Shown here in pieces: positions 22,841-29,971 of a stretch of 32,216 nt of DNA. The notes under the pieces are model-generated. The model did no database searches, was not told the DNA's origin, and saw nothing but the letters and a program-made list of their open reading frames with translations. Origin of the DNA: an uncultured Eubacteriales bacterium (GTDB lineage Bacteria; Bacillota; Clostridia; Christensenellales; Aristaeellaceae); assembly GCA_900317565.1 (NCBI GenBank), contig ONHI01000071.1, forward strand, positions 1 through 32,216. Reading direction: 5' to 3'. A program made the translations under genes and the position numbers. Position 1 is the stretch's first letter; the number at the start of each line of letters is the position of its first letter.

Positions 22841-24100
22841 TTACGCGATGGGCTGCGCCTTCACCTTCGCCAGGTGGACGAAGCGGGGCAGGCTGTTCTC
22901 CTTGGGCAGCTGGGTCTCGCCCTGGATCAGCGGCAGCGCATAGTCGATGAAGTCCTGGGTCAGGCCGTCGCCGGTGGCGTTGATCCACTCGACGGGAACC
23001 TTCTTCTCGGTGTTGGCGACGTCGGTCAGCTCGAACAGCTTGATCTTGCAGACGTACTTGCCGTCCTCATAGGCGCGCTCGAAGCCCACCATCTTGTCGG
23101 TGATGCCGGCGACGGCGTTCTCGACCGCGGCCTTGCCGGCGGAGAAGGACTCCTCGATGTCGGTCTGGGAGGCGCAGTGGGCCGCGCAGCGCTGCAGCAG
23201 GCTCAGCTCGATGCCGCGCACCTTCGCGCCGGTGGCAGCCTTCATGTGGTTGGCCAGGAAGGAGGCCAGGCCGCCCAGCTGGGTGTGGCCGAAGGCGTCC
23301 TTGGCGGCGTTGGCGCTGCCGTACTCGCTGATGAACTTGCCGTCCTTGTCGTGGATGCCCTCGGACACGACGACCAGGCACTTCTTCTGCTTCTCATAGA
23401 TGGACTTGACCTTCTCGGTGAAGGCGTCCAGGTCGAAGTCCTTCTCCGGCAGGTAGATCAGGTCCGCGCCGTCCCCGGCGTAGTTGGCCAGCGCCGCGGC
23501 GGCGGTCAGCCAGCCCGCGTGACGGCCCATGCACTCGATGACGGTGATCATGCCGGTGTCGTACACGGTGGAATCGCGATACACTTCCATGACAGAGGTG
23601 GCGATGTACTTGGCCGCGGAGGCGAAGCCGGGGCAATGGTCGGTGCCGTACAGGTCGTTGTCGATGGTCTTCGGGATGCCCATCACGCGGCACTCATAGC
23701 CGTTCTTCAGCATGAACTTGCTGATCTTGTTGCAGGTGTCCATGCTGTCGTTGCCGCCGTTGTAGAAGAAGTAGCGCACGTTGTACTTCTTGAAGATCTC
23801 CAGGATGCGCTTGTAGTCGGTGTCGTCCACATCGGGGTCGGCCAGCTTATAGCGGCAGGAACCCAGCGCGGAGGACGGGGTGTACTTCATGTAGGCAAGC
23901 TCCTTGGGATCTTCCTTGCCCATGTCGATCAGGTCGTCGTCCAGCACGCCCTTGATGCCGTGCAGCGCGCCCAGGACCTGGGTGATGTCCGGATTCTCCA
24001 GGGCGGTCTTGATCGCGCCATAAGCGGAAGCGTTGATGACGGCGCTGGGGCCGCCGGACTGACCGATGATGCAAGCGCCTTTCAGCTGGCTCATTGTCAT
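22841..24100 (-). CDS. pfp: Phosphofructokinase, PPi-dependent type
   Basis: A 419-residue phosphofructokinase-family enzyme that interconverts fructose 6-phosphate and fructose 1,6-bisphosphate, probably with pyrophosphate as phosphoryl donor. Seen: GQSGGPSAVIN (13-23), GGNDS (115-119), PKTIDND (143-149) and MGRHAGW (191-197). An acidic residue at the second glycine position of GGDGS and the lysine of PKTIDND mark PPi use; here the acid is Asp118. The first acid of the usual GGDDS is Asn117, a variant to note. AAAGGA lies 4 bases before ATG 24100, and an in-frame ATG at 24094 has better spacing. It is monocistronic with its own promoter. Confidence 0.93.
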   Translation of the reverse strand: MTMSQLKGACIIGQSGGPSAVINASAYGAIKTALENPDITQVLGALHGIKGVLDDDLIDMGKEDPKELAYMKYTPSSALGSCRYKLADPDVDDTDYKRILEIFKKYNVRYFFYNGGNDSMDTCNKISKFMLKNGYECRVMGIPKTIDNDLYGTDHCPGFASAAKYIATSVMEVYRDSTVYDTGMITVIECMGRHAGWLTAAAALANYAGDGADLIYLPEKDFDLDAFTEKVKSIYEKQKKCLVVVSEGIHDKDGKFISEYGSANAAKDAFGHTQLGGLASFLANHMKAATGAKVRGIELSLLQRCAAHCASQTDIEESFSAGKAAVENAVAGITDKMVGFERAYEDGKYVCKIKLFELTDVANTEKKVPVEWINATGDGLTQDFIDYALPLIQGETQLPKENSLPRFVHLAKVKAQPIA

Positions 24101-24161
24101 TCATTCCTTTCAAATATCGCGTTTTGAGTCCCGCGCGGGCAGACCCCGCGCATACAGCTTA

Positions 24162-24190
24162 AATATAGCATAAAACGCCACGGGCGTCAA
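24162..24190 (-). promoter_or_regulatory. Promoter of pfp
   Basis: On the minus strand, TTGACG (24185-24190) and TATATT (24162-24167) with a 17-base spacer. The leader of about 55 bases contains a GC-rich hairpin. Confidence 0.7.
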
Positions 24191-24341
24191 ATTCGCTGGC
24201 GTTAAATCTGGTCGATTCCGCGGTGGGAAAGCCGCCGCGCCTGCCGGTGGCCCCGGGGACAATTGCGGCGGCAATGCGGCCGAATTATGTCCGAATATTT
24301 CTTTCATGCATAAAAAAAGTAATATGCAGCTGAATATTCCT

Positions 24342-24425
24342 TGCATATATGCATTTATTTTCACAATATAACGCAGGAATTTGCAGGAAAAATGTCGTAT
24401 ATTTATTTACATATGCAATGCATAT
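24342..24425 (+). promoter_or_regulatory. Pair of palindromes built on TGCATAT
   Basis: TGCATATATGCA at 24342-24353 is a perfect 12-base palindrome. ATATGCAATGCATAT at 24411-24425 has 7-base arms around a central A. The second overlaps the expected -35 position of the downstream gene. They share the same half-site and could bind one dimeric regulator. Confidence 0.45.
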
Positions 24426-24442
24426 ACATCCACCGAGGCACA

Positions 24443-24448
24443 TATAAT
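24443..24448 (+). promoter_or_regulatory. Likely -10 of the membrane protein gene
   Basis: Perfect TATAAT 35 bases before the start codon. No -35 consensus lies 17 bases upstream; that place is taken by the palindrome 24411-24425, which suggests control by an activator. Confidence 0.5.
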
Positions 24449-24482
24449 CTACTATAACCAATCACCGGGAGGGTAGAAATCC

Positions 24483-24998
24483 ATGGAAAACGTAAGGGCG
24501 GGAATTCGCGCTTTTTCGGCGCTCAGCGCGCGAAAAAAGGCGATTGTGCTCACGGCGCTGGCCCTGATGGCCGCGCTGATCATCGCGCTCTGCATATCCA
24601 TCAATATGCGATCGAATATACAACGCGATTACACGACCGCACGCAACCGCGCCGGCGAGGCGCTCTATTCGAACCTGTACATTTTGATGCAGACCTTCGA
24701 CATGACCTCCGTGCCCAACACGGATGTGAAGAACGCCATACTGCCCCAGATGCGGGACTACTACATCGCCTCGGTCACGCTGAACAACCTGCTGGCGCAG
24801 ACCTACGGCCAGCGCTACGCGGTGTTGACCGAAGCCGACATCGAGAGCCTGACCAGCGCGTTCACCGGCTACGAGACCGCCTATCGCAACAACACCTCCA
24901 CCGACCTGGCCCGGAGCAACATGCAGCTGTGCATGGACCGGGTTCGGGAGCTGCTGAACACCCGCTACAGCCAGGGCGTGCTGAAGGCGGGACGGTGA
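24483..24998 (+). CDS. Single-pass membrane protein of unknown function
   Basis: A 171-residue protein. The first about 20 residues are basic and cytoplasmic (RAFSALSARKK). One transmembrane helix follows (AIVLTALALMAALIIALCISI, residues about 20-40), then an external, mostly helical, polar domain (RDYTTARNRAGEALYSNLYI, then MRDYYIASVTLNNLLAQTYG). No family was recognised. The topology resembles the sensor-like helical domains of chemoreceptors or LemA proteins, but no signalling domain follows. GGGAGGG lies 9 bases before ATG. It is monocistronic, preceded by the palindromic promoter region and followed directly by a 7-base tandem repeat. Confidence 0.7.
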   Translation: MENVRAGIRAFSALSARKKAIVLTALALMAALIIALCISINMRSNIQRDYTTARNRAGEALYSNLYILMQTFDMTSVPNTDVKNAILPQMRDYYIASVTLNNLLAQTYGQRYAVLTEADIESLTSAFTGYETAYRNNTSTDLARSNMQLCMDRVRELLNTRYSQGVLKAGR

Positions 24999-24999
24999 G

Positions 25000-25069
25000 G
25001 GATTAGGGACCAGGGATTAGGGACTAGGGACTAGGGATTAGGGATTAGGGACCAGGGATTAGGGATTAG
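25000..25069 (+). repeat. Heptad tandem repeat, ten units of GGAYYAG
   Basis: Ten consecutive 7-base units (GGATTAG, GGACCAG or GGACTAG) start one base after the preceding stop codon. Units differ only at the two pyrimidine positions. Related heptads occur at 7730-7764 (opposite strand) and 14114-14141. Confidence 0.92.
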
Positions 25070-25093
25070 GAGGACACGGAACAAGGCCGTAGG

Positions 25094-25201
25094 GGCGCCG
25101 ATGCGGCGCCCGCCCTGTACGAAGCGCATCGTTGGGCCTTGCGGGCGGCGACCTCTTCCGTCCCAGCCTGCGGCTGGTCCACCTTCCCCTGAAGGGGAAG
25201 G
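25094..25201. repeat. Hairpin cluster between the heptad array and the M20 gene
   Basis: Inverted repeats at 25094-25110 (GGCGCCG arms), 25163-25177 (CCAGCC arms) and 25182-25201 (CCTTCCCC arms with TGAA loop). They resemble dispersed palindromic elements and, with the heptads, fill the 321-base gap 24999-25319 up to the promoter. Confidence 0.65.
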
Positions 25202-25255
25202 CTTTCGTCCGAACCGCAGCGTCCATTCGCGTACCGTCGCGCAGGCGCATTGCAA

Positions 25256-25284
25256 TTTACATTTTCCCTCCGTTGTGATAGAAT
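25256..25284 (+). promoter_or_regulatory. Promoter of the M20 amidohydrolase gene
   Basis: TTTACA at 25256-25261 and TAGAAT at 25279-25284 with a 17-base spacer, 35 bases before the start codon. Confidence 0.65.
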
Positions 25285-25319
25285 GGACGTGGTTCATCTT
25301 CACGGCGGAGGGATTTGCT

Positions 25320-26417
25320 ATGCTGAATGTAACTCAGCTTGAAAAAATCGTGGAATTGCGGCACGCGCTGCACGCCTGCCCGGAGCGCTCGGGCTGCGAG
25401 GCGCGCACGATGGCGACGCTGCGGGCGTTCCTGGAGGAAAACACGTCGCTGCGCGTGGAGGACATGGGCGGATGGCTGCTGGCCACCCATTGGGAGGGCG
25501 ACGGCCTGCCCACCCTGGGCTTCCGGGCGGACATGGACGCCATCCCCGTGGAGGGGACGGCGTGCGATGCTCGGCACGGGTGCGGGCACGACGGCCACAG
25601 CGCCGTGCTGTGCGGGCTGGGGCTGCTGCTGGAGGGACGTCGGCTCGGCAAAAACGTGCGGCTGATCTTCCAGTGCGCCGAGGAGACCGGCGAGGGCGCG
25701 AAGCGCATCTGCGAGACCTGGCCGGGCCTGGCGGGGCTTGCCGCGCTGTACGCGCTGCACAACATCCCAGGCTTCCCCAAGGGCGCGGTGCTGACCCGCC
25801 GGGGCTGCTTCGCCTGCGCCTCCTGCGGCCACGTGGTGCGCGTCGTGGGCCGCCCCGCCCACGCGGCCTATCCCGACGACGGCGCGAACCCCATCGAGCT
25901 GCTCAGCGGACTGGCGCTGGAGACCCCCGGCATGATCCGCGACATACTGGCGGGGGACGACCGGCTGCTGATGCGCACGCTGATCGGCCTGCTTGCGGGC
26001 GGCGAGAACTTCGGCCTGTCCGCCTCCGAGGGGCAGCTGAACCAGACGCTGCGGGGCCATCGCAAGGCGGACATCGACGCGCTGATCTGCGACATCGAAA
26101 CCTGCGCGCGCGCGGGCTGCGAGGCGCTGGGCATGCGCTGCGACTTCGAGCTGCGGGACGTGTTCCCCGACACCACCAACGACGACGCCCTGTACGACGA
26201 CGCCCTCGCCCGCTTCCGCAAGGCCGGGCTGTCCACGCTGGAGCTCGACGAGCCCATGCGATGGTCCGAGGACTTCGGCTGGTACACAAAGCGCGTGCCC
26301 GCGTTCTACTTCGGCATCGGCGCGGGCGAGGATTGGCCCGGGCTGCACACCGACGCCTTCGAGTTCGACGACACGCTGATCCCGGTGGCGCTGAAGGCGC
26401 TGGAGGCGCTGTTATAG
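25320..26417 (+). CDS. M20 family amidohydrolase/peptidase
   Basis: A 365-residue cytoplasmic metallohydrolase of the M20D (amidohydrolase, HipO/AbgA-like) group, acting on N-acyl amino acids or small peptides. Metal-site motifs are visible: FRADMDAIPV, HGCGHDGHSA (86-95), QCAEETGEGAKR with the catalytic Glu-Glu pair (121-122) and the terminal HTDAFEFDD. The dimerisation-domain histidine lies in GRPAHAAYPDDG. The start at 25320 has GGAGGG 7 bases upstream; the frame continues upstream to 25101, through repeats and promoter, and that extension is rejected. The protein is slightly shorter than the about 390 residues common in the family. The substrate cannot be read from sequence. Confidence 0.9.
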   Translation: MLNVTQLEKIVELRHALHACPERSGCEARTMATLRAFLEENTSLRVEDMGGWLLATHWEGDGLPTLGFRADMDAIPVEGTACDARHGCGHDGHSAVLCGLGLLLEGRRLGKNVRLIFQCAEETGEGAKRICETWPGLAGLAALYALHNIPGFPKGAVLTRRGCFACASCGHVVRVVGRPAHAAYPDDGANPIELLSGLALETPGMIRDILAGDDRLLMRTLIGLLAGGENFGLSASEGQLNQTLRGHRKADIDALICDIETCARAGCEALGMRCDFELRDVFPDTTNDDALYDDALARFRKAGLSTLELDEPMRWSEDFGWYTKRVPAFYFGIGAGEDWPGLHTDAFEFDDTLIPVALKALEALL

Positions 26418-26421
26418 TCAA

Positions 26422-26450
26422 AATGCAACAGGCAAAGCGCCTGTTGCATT
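26422..26450 (+). terminator. Hairpin after the M20 gene
   Basis: AATGCAACAGGC / GCCTGTTGCATT with a 5-base loop, 4 bases after the stop. A poor T-run follows, but a second hairpin lies next to it. Confidence 0.7.
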
Positions 26451-26464
26451 CTGATCGTTCCGAG

Positions 26465-26495
26465 AAAATGATTTGCGTCCCGCAAATCATTTTTT
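26465..26495. terminator. Bidirectional terminator at the FecE-type gene end
   Basis: AAAATGATTTGCG / CGCAAATCATTTT with a short loop and a T6 tail on plus, A-run on minus. It overlaps the stop codon of the minus-strand ATPase gene and separates the convergent units. Confidence 0.85.
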
Positions 26496-27569
26496 CTTTG
26501 CCGCCTCCAATATCTCCCGCATCCGCGCGTTCGTCTCGCCGATGGCGACGCCGGCGTCGATGACGCGGTCGCAGCGCCGCACCAGCTCCATGGCGTGCTC
26601 GAAGGCGGCGTCGGGGATGGGCATGAAGGGCTGCGCCTCCACGACCTCCGTGGCCAGCAGCCGCGCCAGCCGGTAGTCCACGTCGTTGGTGTAGAGTATG
26701 GCCGCGGCAAAGGGCTCTCCCCGCTTTTGCAGCGCGCGGTACACCGGTATGCCCGTGCCGCAGGCGGACAGCACCAGCGTGCGCGGCTCGCCCTCGGGCC
26801 GGGGCAGCTCGATGCTGCCGAACATCGGGTCGAAGTAGCCCTGGTCGATGTCGTACAGCCGCCGTATGGCCGACTCCTCAAATACCGCCTCCGGCGTGCC
26901 GCTGAGGGCCACGTGGTCCCCCCGCACGCAGAGGATCCTGTCGGAGATCTTCTGGGCCAGGTCGATCTCGTGCAGCGACATGATCACGGTGATGCCCTTC
27001 TGCTTCGCCATGCCCCGCAGTATGCTCAGCAGCTGCAGCTTGTGCCGGATGTCCAGGAACGAGGTCGGCTCGTCCAGTATGATGATCTCCGGCTCCTGGC
27101 AGATGGCCCGGGCCAGCAGCACCCGCTGGCGCTGGCCGTCGCTGATGGCGTTGAAGTCCCGGTTCGCCAGGTCCAGCGCGTGCACCGCCTCCATGGCTGA
27201 TTCCACCTTGGCCTCGTCCGCCGGGGAGAGTATGCCCAGCCGCCCGGTGTAGGGATAGCGGCCCGTGGCCACGATGTCCCGGCAGGTCATCAGCTCCGGC
27301 TTCATGCGCTCGGTCAGCACCACGGCCATCTTCGTGGACAGCGCCCTGTGGGTCAGCTTCTTCAGCTCCTCCGACGCGATGAACACCTGGCCGCCCAGCA
27401 TGCGCAGCTGGCGGGTGATGCTCTTGAGGATCGTGGATTTGCCGGAGCCGTTGGGGCCGATCAGCGTGACGATCTCGCCCTGCTCGACGTCTATGGTGAT
27501 GTCCCGGATCAGCGGCACGCCGTCATAGCCCACGGTGAGCTGGCGGGTGGTGAAATAGTAATTGCCCAT
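26487..27569 (-). CDS. FecE/BtuD-type ABC ATPase with an extra C-terminal domain
   Basis: A 360-residue ATPase of the siderophore, heme or cobalamin importer class. Walker A GPNGSGKST (38-46), a variant signature ISDGQ (142-146, usually LSGGQ), Walker B IIILDEPTS (162-170) and the switch histidine at 200 (MSLHEIDL) are present. Ordinary family members end near residue 255. Here about 115 more residues follow, beginning at FDPMFGSIELPRPEG and including TLVLSACGTGIPVYRALQ, then AAAILYTNDVDYRLARLLAT, which look like a small alpha/beta domain of unknown role. It starts 3 bases after the permease gene, with GGGGAGG inside that gene end. No binding protein gene is adjacent within the window. Confidence 0.92.
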   Translation of the reverse strand: MGNYYFTTRQLTVGYDGVPLIRDITIDVEQGEIVTLIGPNGSGKSTILKSITRQLRMLGGQVFIASEELKKLTHRALSTKMAVVLTERMKPELMTCRDIVATGRYPYTGRLGILSPADEAKVESAMEAVHALDLANRDFNAISDGQRQRVLLARAICQEPEIIILDEPTSFLDIRHKLQLLSILRGMAKQKGITVIMSLHEIDLAQKISDRILCVRGDHVALSGTPEAVFEESAIRRLYDIDQGYFDPMFGSIELPRPEGEPRTLVLSACGTGIPVYRALQKRGEPFAAAILYTNDVDYRLARLLATEVVEAQPFMPIPDAAFEHAMELVRRCDRVIDAGVAIGETNARMREILEAAKKK

Positions 27570-27572
27570 GGC

Positions 27573-28634
27573 CTACCTCCCCTTCCGCTGCCGCAGCATC
27601 ATGGCGATCACCACCGGCGCGCCGAACACGCTGGTCACGGTGCTGATGTTCAGCTCTGTGGGAGCGAAGGCCACGCGGGCGATCAGGTCGCAGCCCATGC
27701 AGAACACCGCGCCGCCCAGGAACACCGCCGGGATCACCACCAGCGGCCTGGACGTGTTCAGCGCCCGCTTGACCAGGTGGGGCACCGCGATGCCCACGAA
27801 GGATATGGGACCCGCGAAGGCCGTCACCGTGGCGGAGAGCAGGCTGGAGGCCACGATCAGCGCCACGCGGAAGGCGCGTATGTTCACGCCCATGCTCTGG
27901 GCGTAGGCCTCGCCCAGCTGGTACGCGCCGATGGGCTTGGCCATCATGAAGGCCGCGATCGCGGTCAGGCCCACCACCGCCGCCGCCACGCCCACGTTCT
28001 CCCAGCTCATGCCGGAGAAGCTGCCCAGGGACCAGCCGCGCAGGTTGACGATGTCGGAATCCTCGGCAAAGGTGACCACGAAATCCGTCACCGCCGAGCA
28101 GATGTAGCCGATCATGATGCCCGCCACCAGCAGCACCGCCATGTGCTTGAGCCTGCGGGACAGCAGCAGTATGAAGCCCACCGCCATCAGCGAGCCCGCG
28201 AAGGCCGCCACGATCAGCGCCCAGGAGGACACCCGGCTGAAGAATTTCAGGAAATAGATCATCGTCAGCGCCACCATCATCTTCGCGCCGGAGGAGATGC
28301 CCAGCACGAAGGGGCCCGCGATGGGATTGCCGAAGAAGGTTTGCAGCAAAAAGCCGGACAGCGAAAGCCCGCCCCCCAGCAGAGCCGCCATGGCGATGCG
28401 GGGCAGGCGGATCTTCCAGATGATGCTGTACTGGGCGGAATCGGTGGCCCGGCGGGTCAATATCCGGAATATCTCCCCCACCGGTATCGCCACGCTGCCG
28501 GTGTTGATGTTCAGCACCGTGATGACCGCCAGCGCCGCGACCAGCAGCAGGAACACCAGCTGGTAGCGGGTGCGCCGCCGGAAGCTTTCGCTGAAAAAGG
28601 CGCTGCGGGCGGGGATCTGGCTGTCGCCGTTCAT
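27573..28634 (-). CDS. FecCD-type ABC transporter permease
   Basis: A 353-residue permease of the FecCD/BtuC family, which forms the channel of iron-siderophore, heme or vitamin B12 importers. About ten hydrophobic segments are seen. Family motifs include RLPRIAMAALLGGGLSLSG near residue 75, NPIAGPFVLGISSGA, and GPISFVGIAVPHLVKRAL near residue 270. The start at 28634 (MNGDSQIPARS) has an AGAGGCG site upstream; the longer frame to 28727 crosses the promoter. It is the first gene of a two-gene operon with the FecE-type ATPase. The substrate is not determinable; a B12 riboswitch is not present in the short leader. Confidence 0.93.
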   Translation of the reverse strand: MNGDSQIPARSAFFSESFRRRTRYQLVFLLLVAALAVITVLNINTGSVAIPVGEIFRILTRRATDSAQYSIIWKIRLPRIAMAALLGGGLSLSGFLLQTFFGNPIAGPFVLGISSGAKMMVALTMIYFLKFFSRVSSWALIVAAFAGSLMAVGFILLLSRRLKHMAVLLVAGIMIGYICSAVTDFVVTFAEDSDIVNLRGWSLGSFSGMSWENVGVAAAVVGLTAIAAFMMAKPIGAYQLGEAYAQSMGVNIRAFRVALIVASSLLSATVTAFAGPISFVGIAVPHLVKRALNTSRPLVVIPAVFLGGAVFCMGCDLIARVAFAPTELNISTVTSVFGAPVVIAMMLRQRKGR

Positions 28635-28665
28635 GGTATCGCCTCTGTCGGTATGGAATGGTAAT

Positions 28666-28694
28666 ATTATAAACGATGGCATTAGGATTGTCAA
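28666..28694 (-). promoter_or_regulatory. Promoter of the FecCD-FecE operon
   Basis: On the minus strand, TTGACA (28689-28694) and TATAAT (28666-28671) with exactly 17 bases between, a full consensus promoter about 32 bases before the start codon. No Fur-like inverted repeat was recognised on it. Confidence 0.85.
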
Positions 28695-28698
28695 ACAA

Positions 28699-28725
28699 GC
28701 GGGGGCGTCGCAGCGACGCCCCCGC
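28699..28725 (-). terminator. Terminator after the second sugar permease operon
   Basis: A perfect 12-bp stem GCGGGGGCGTCG / CGACGCCCCCGC with a 3-base loop, 27 bases beyond the stop at 28753, followed on the minus strand by TTGTTTG. It sits immediately upstream of the FecCD promoter. Confidence 0.8.
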
Positions 28726-28752
28726 ACGGGTTTGGATCGTTTGTGCCGGAAA

Positions 28753-29952
28753 TCAGCTTTCCCGCTTCTTGGACAGTATGTCGAACACCACGGCGGCCAG
28801 CAGCACGAAGCCCTTGACCACCCTCTGGTAGTTCGCGTCCAGGTTGATCTGGAACATGCCCAGGTTGATGACGCCGATCAGCGTCGCGCCGATGACCATG
28901 CCCAGCACGGTGCCCGCGCCGCCGCTGGCGGACACGCCGCCCACCACGCAGGCGGAGATGGCGTCCATCTCGAAGTTCTTGCCCGCGTCCGCGTTGGCCG
29001 CGGTGAAGCGGGAGATGACCGTCATGGCGGAGATCGAGGTCAGGATCGCCATGTTCAGGTAGGCCAGGAACATGATGCGCTTGGTGTTCACGCCGGACAG
29101 GCGCGCCGCCTCGATGTTGCCGCCCACCACATAGAAGTGGCGTCCGATGGTGGTCTTGCTGGTGATGAAGGCGTACAGCAGCACGACCGCGGCCACCCAG
29201 ACCAGCACGGTGGGGATGCCGCCGGCCATCGCCAGCTTGTACATGACCAGCAGTATGACCGCCGCGCCCAGGCCGCTCTTGGCCGCGTCCATCTCCAGGG
29301 CGTCCACCTCATAGCCCTTGCGCAGCCGGGTGGCACGGTTCCTGAACACCAGCAGCACCACCAGCGCCGCGGCCACAACGCCCACGATCATGCAGGGCAT
29401 GTTCAGCTGGCCCTCGGGCGTCTTGAACAGCGTGCCGGAGAAGATGCTCAAAAAGTCGGGGCTGTCCTTGAAGGAAATGGAGTTCGTGGAGGATACGCCC
29501 AGTATGGAGGTGCCCAGGCCGCGGAAGGCCAGGTATCCGGCCAGCGTCGCGATCCACGGCGGCACCATCACATAGGCGATCAGCGCGCCCAGGCCGCAGC
29601 CGTAGATGATGCCGATGGCCAGCATGGCCACCAGGGAGATGCCGGTCCCCCACTTCCAGATGACCATCATCATGCCGCCCAGCGAGCCGAGCAGGCAGAC
29701 GAACGCGCCGCAGGAAAGGTCGATGTTGCCGCCGGTGAGCATGCACATCAGCATGCCGCAGCCCAGGATATAGACGTAGGCGTTCTGGTTGATCAGCGAG
29801 GCAAAGCTGGTCGGCTTGAACATCCTGCCCTTGGTCATGATCGTGAAAAAGATGTACACCAGCACCAGGATGATGAGCATGGCATTCTTTTTCAGCATGG
29901 CAACCGGCTTGGGCCGCCTGATATTGGATTCATTCACAACTCTGTTCTCCAT
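28753..29952 (-). CDS. Long sugar ABC transporter permease (XylH/GguB-like), second of a tandem pair
   Basis: A 399-residue BPD_transp_2 family permease, longer than the RbsC type (about 320-340), as in the XylH/GguB/MglC-like group. Motifs: [36 protein letters not shown] and ACVVGGVSASGGAGTVLG. The extra length is a central charged insert (RNRATRLRKGYEVDALEMDA). It shares the same layout with the gene before it, including the ending QRVVKGFVLLAAVVFDILSK. AAGGAGG lies 10 bases before ATG; the gap to the upstream gene is 19 bases. It is last in the visible operon, and no binding protein gene follows. Confidence 0.92.
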   Translation of the reverse strand: MENRVVNESNIRRPKPVAMLKKNAMLIILVLVYIFFTIMTKGRMFKPTSFASLINQNAYVYILGCGMLMCMLTGGNIDLSCGAFVCLLGSLGGMMMVIWKWGTGISLVAMLAIGIIYGCGLGALIAYVMVPPWIATLAGYLAFRGLGTSILGVSSTNSISFKDSPDFLSIFSGTLFKTPEGQLNMPCMIVGVVAAALVVLLVFRNRATRLRKGYEVDALEMDAAKSGLGAAVILLVMYKLAMAGGIPTVLVWVAAVVLLYAFITSKTTIGRHFYVVGGNIEAARLSGVNTKRIMFLAYLNMAILTSISAMTVISRFTAANADAGKNFEMDAISACVVGGVSASGGAGTVLGMVIGATLIGVINLGMFQINLDANYQRVVKGFVLLAAVVFDILSKKRES

Positions 29953-29971
29953 GGCTTGCCATCCTCCTTTC

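Larger units (their letters stand above)
24101..24482. other. 382-base divergent intergenic region
   Basis: Holds the pfp promoter, a GC-rich part (24195-24280) with small hairpins, and an AT-rich part with palindromes before the membrane protein gene. An 84-codon minus-strand frame (24110-24364) overlaps the pfp promoter, lacks coding character and is not called. Confidence 0.6.

Noticed and set aside
24110-24364. 84-codon minus-strand frame upstream of pfp
   Set aside because: It overlaps the pfp promoter and leader, has no ribosome binding site and reads as low-complexity proline and alanine with no family character.
25000-25069. CRISPR array or telomere-like sequence
   Set aside because: Units are 7 bases with no spacers, and the site is internal to a circular-type gene layout.
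25101-25319. N-terminal extension of the M20 enzyme
   Set aside because: It runs through hairpin repeats and the promoter; ATG 25320 has a good GGAGGG site.
28635-28698. Cobalamin riboswitch before the FecCD permease
   Set aside because: The leader after the promoter is only about 25 bases, far too short, and no B12-box is present.
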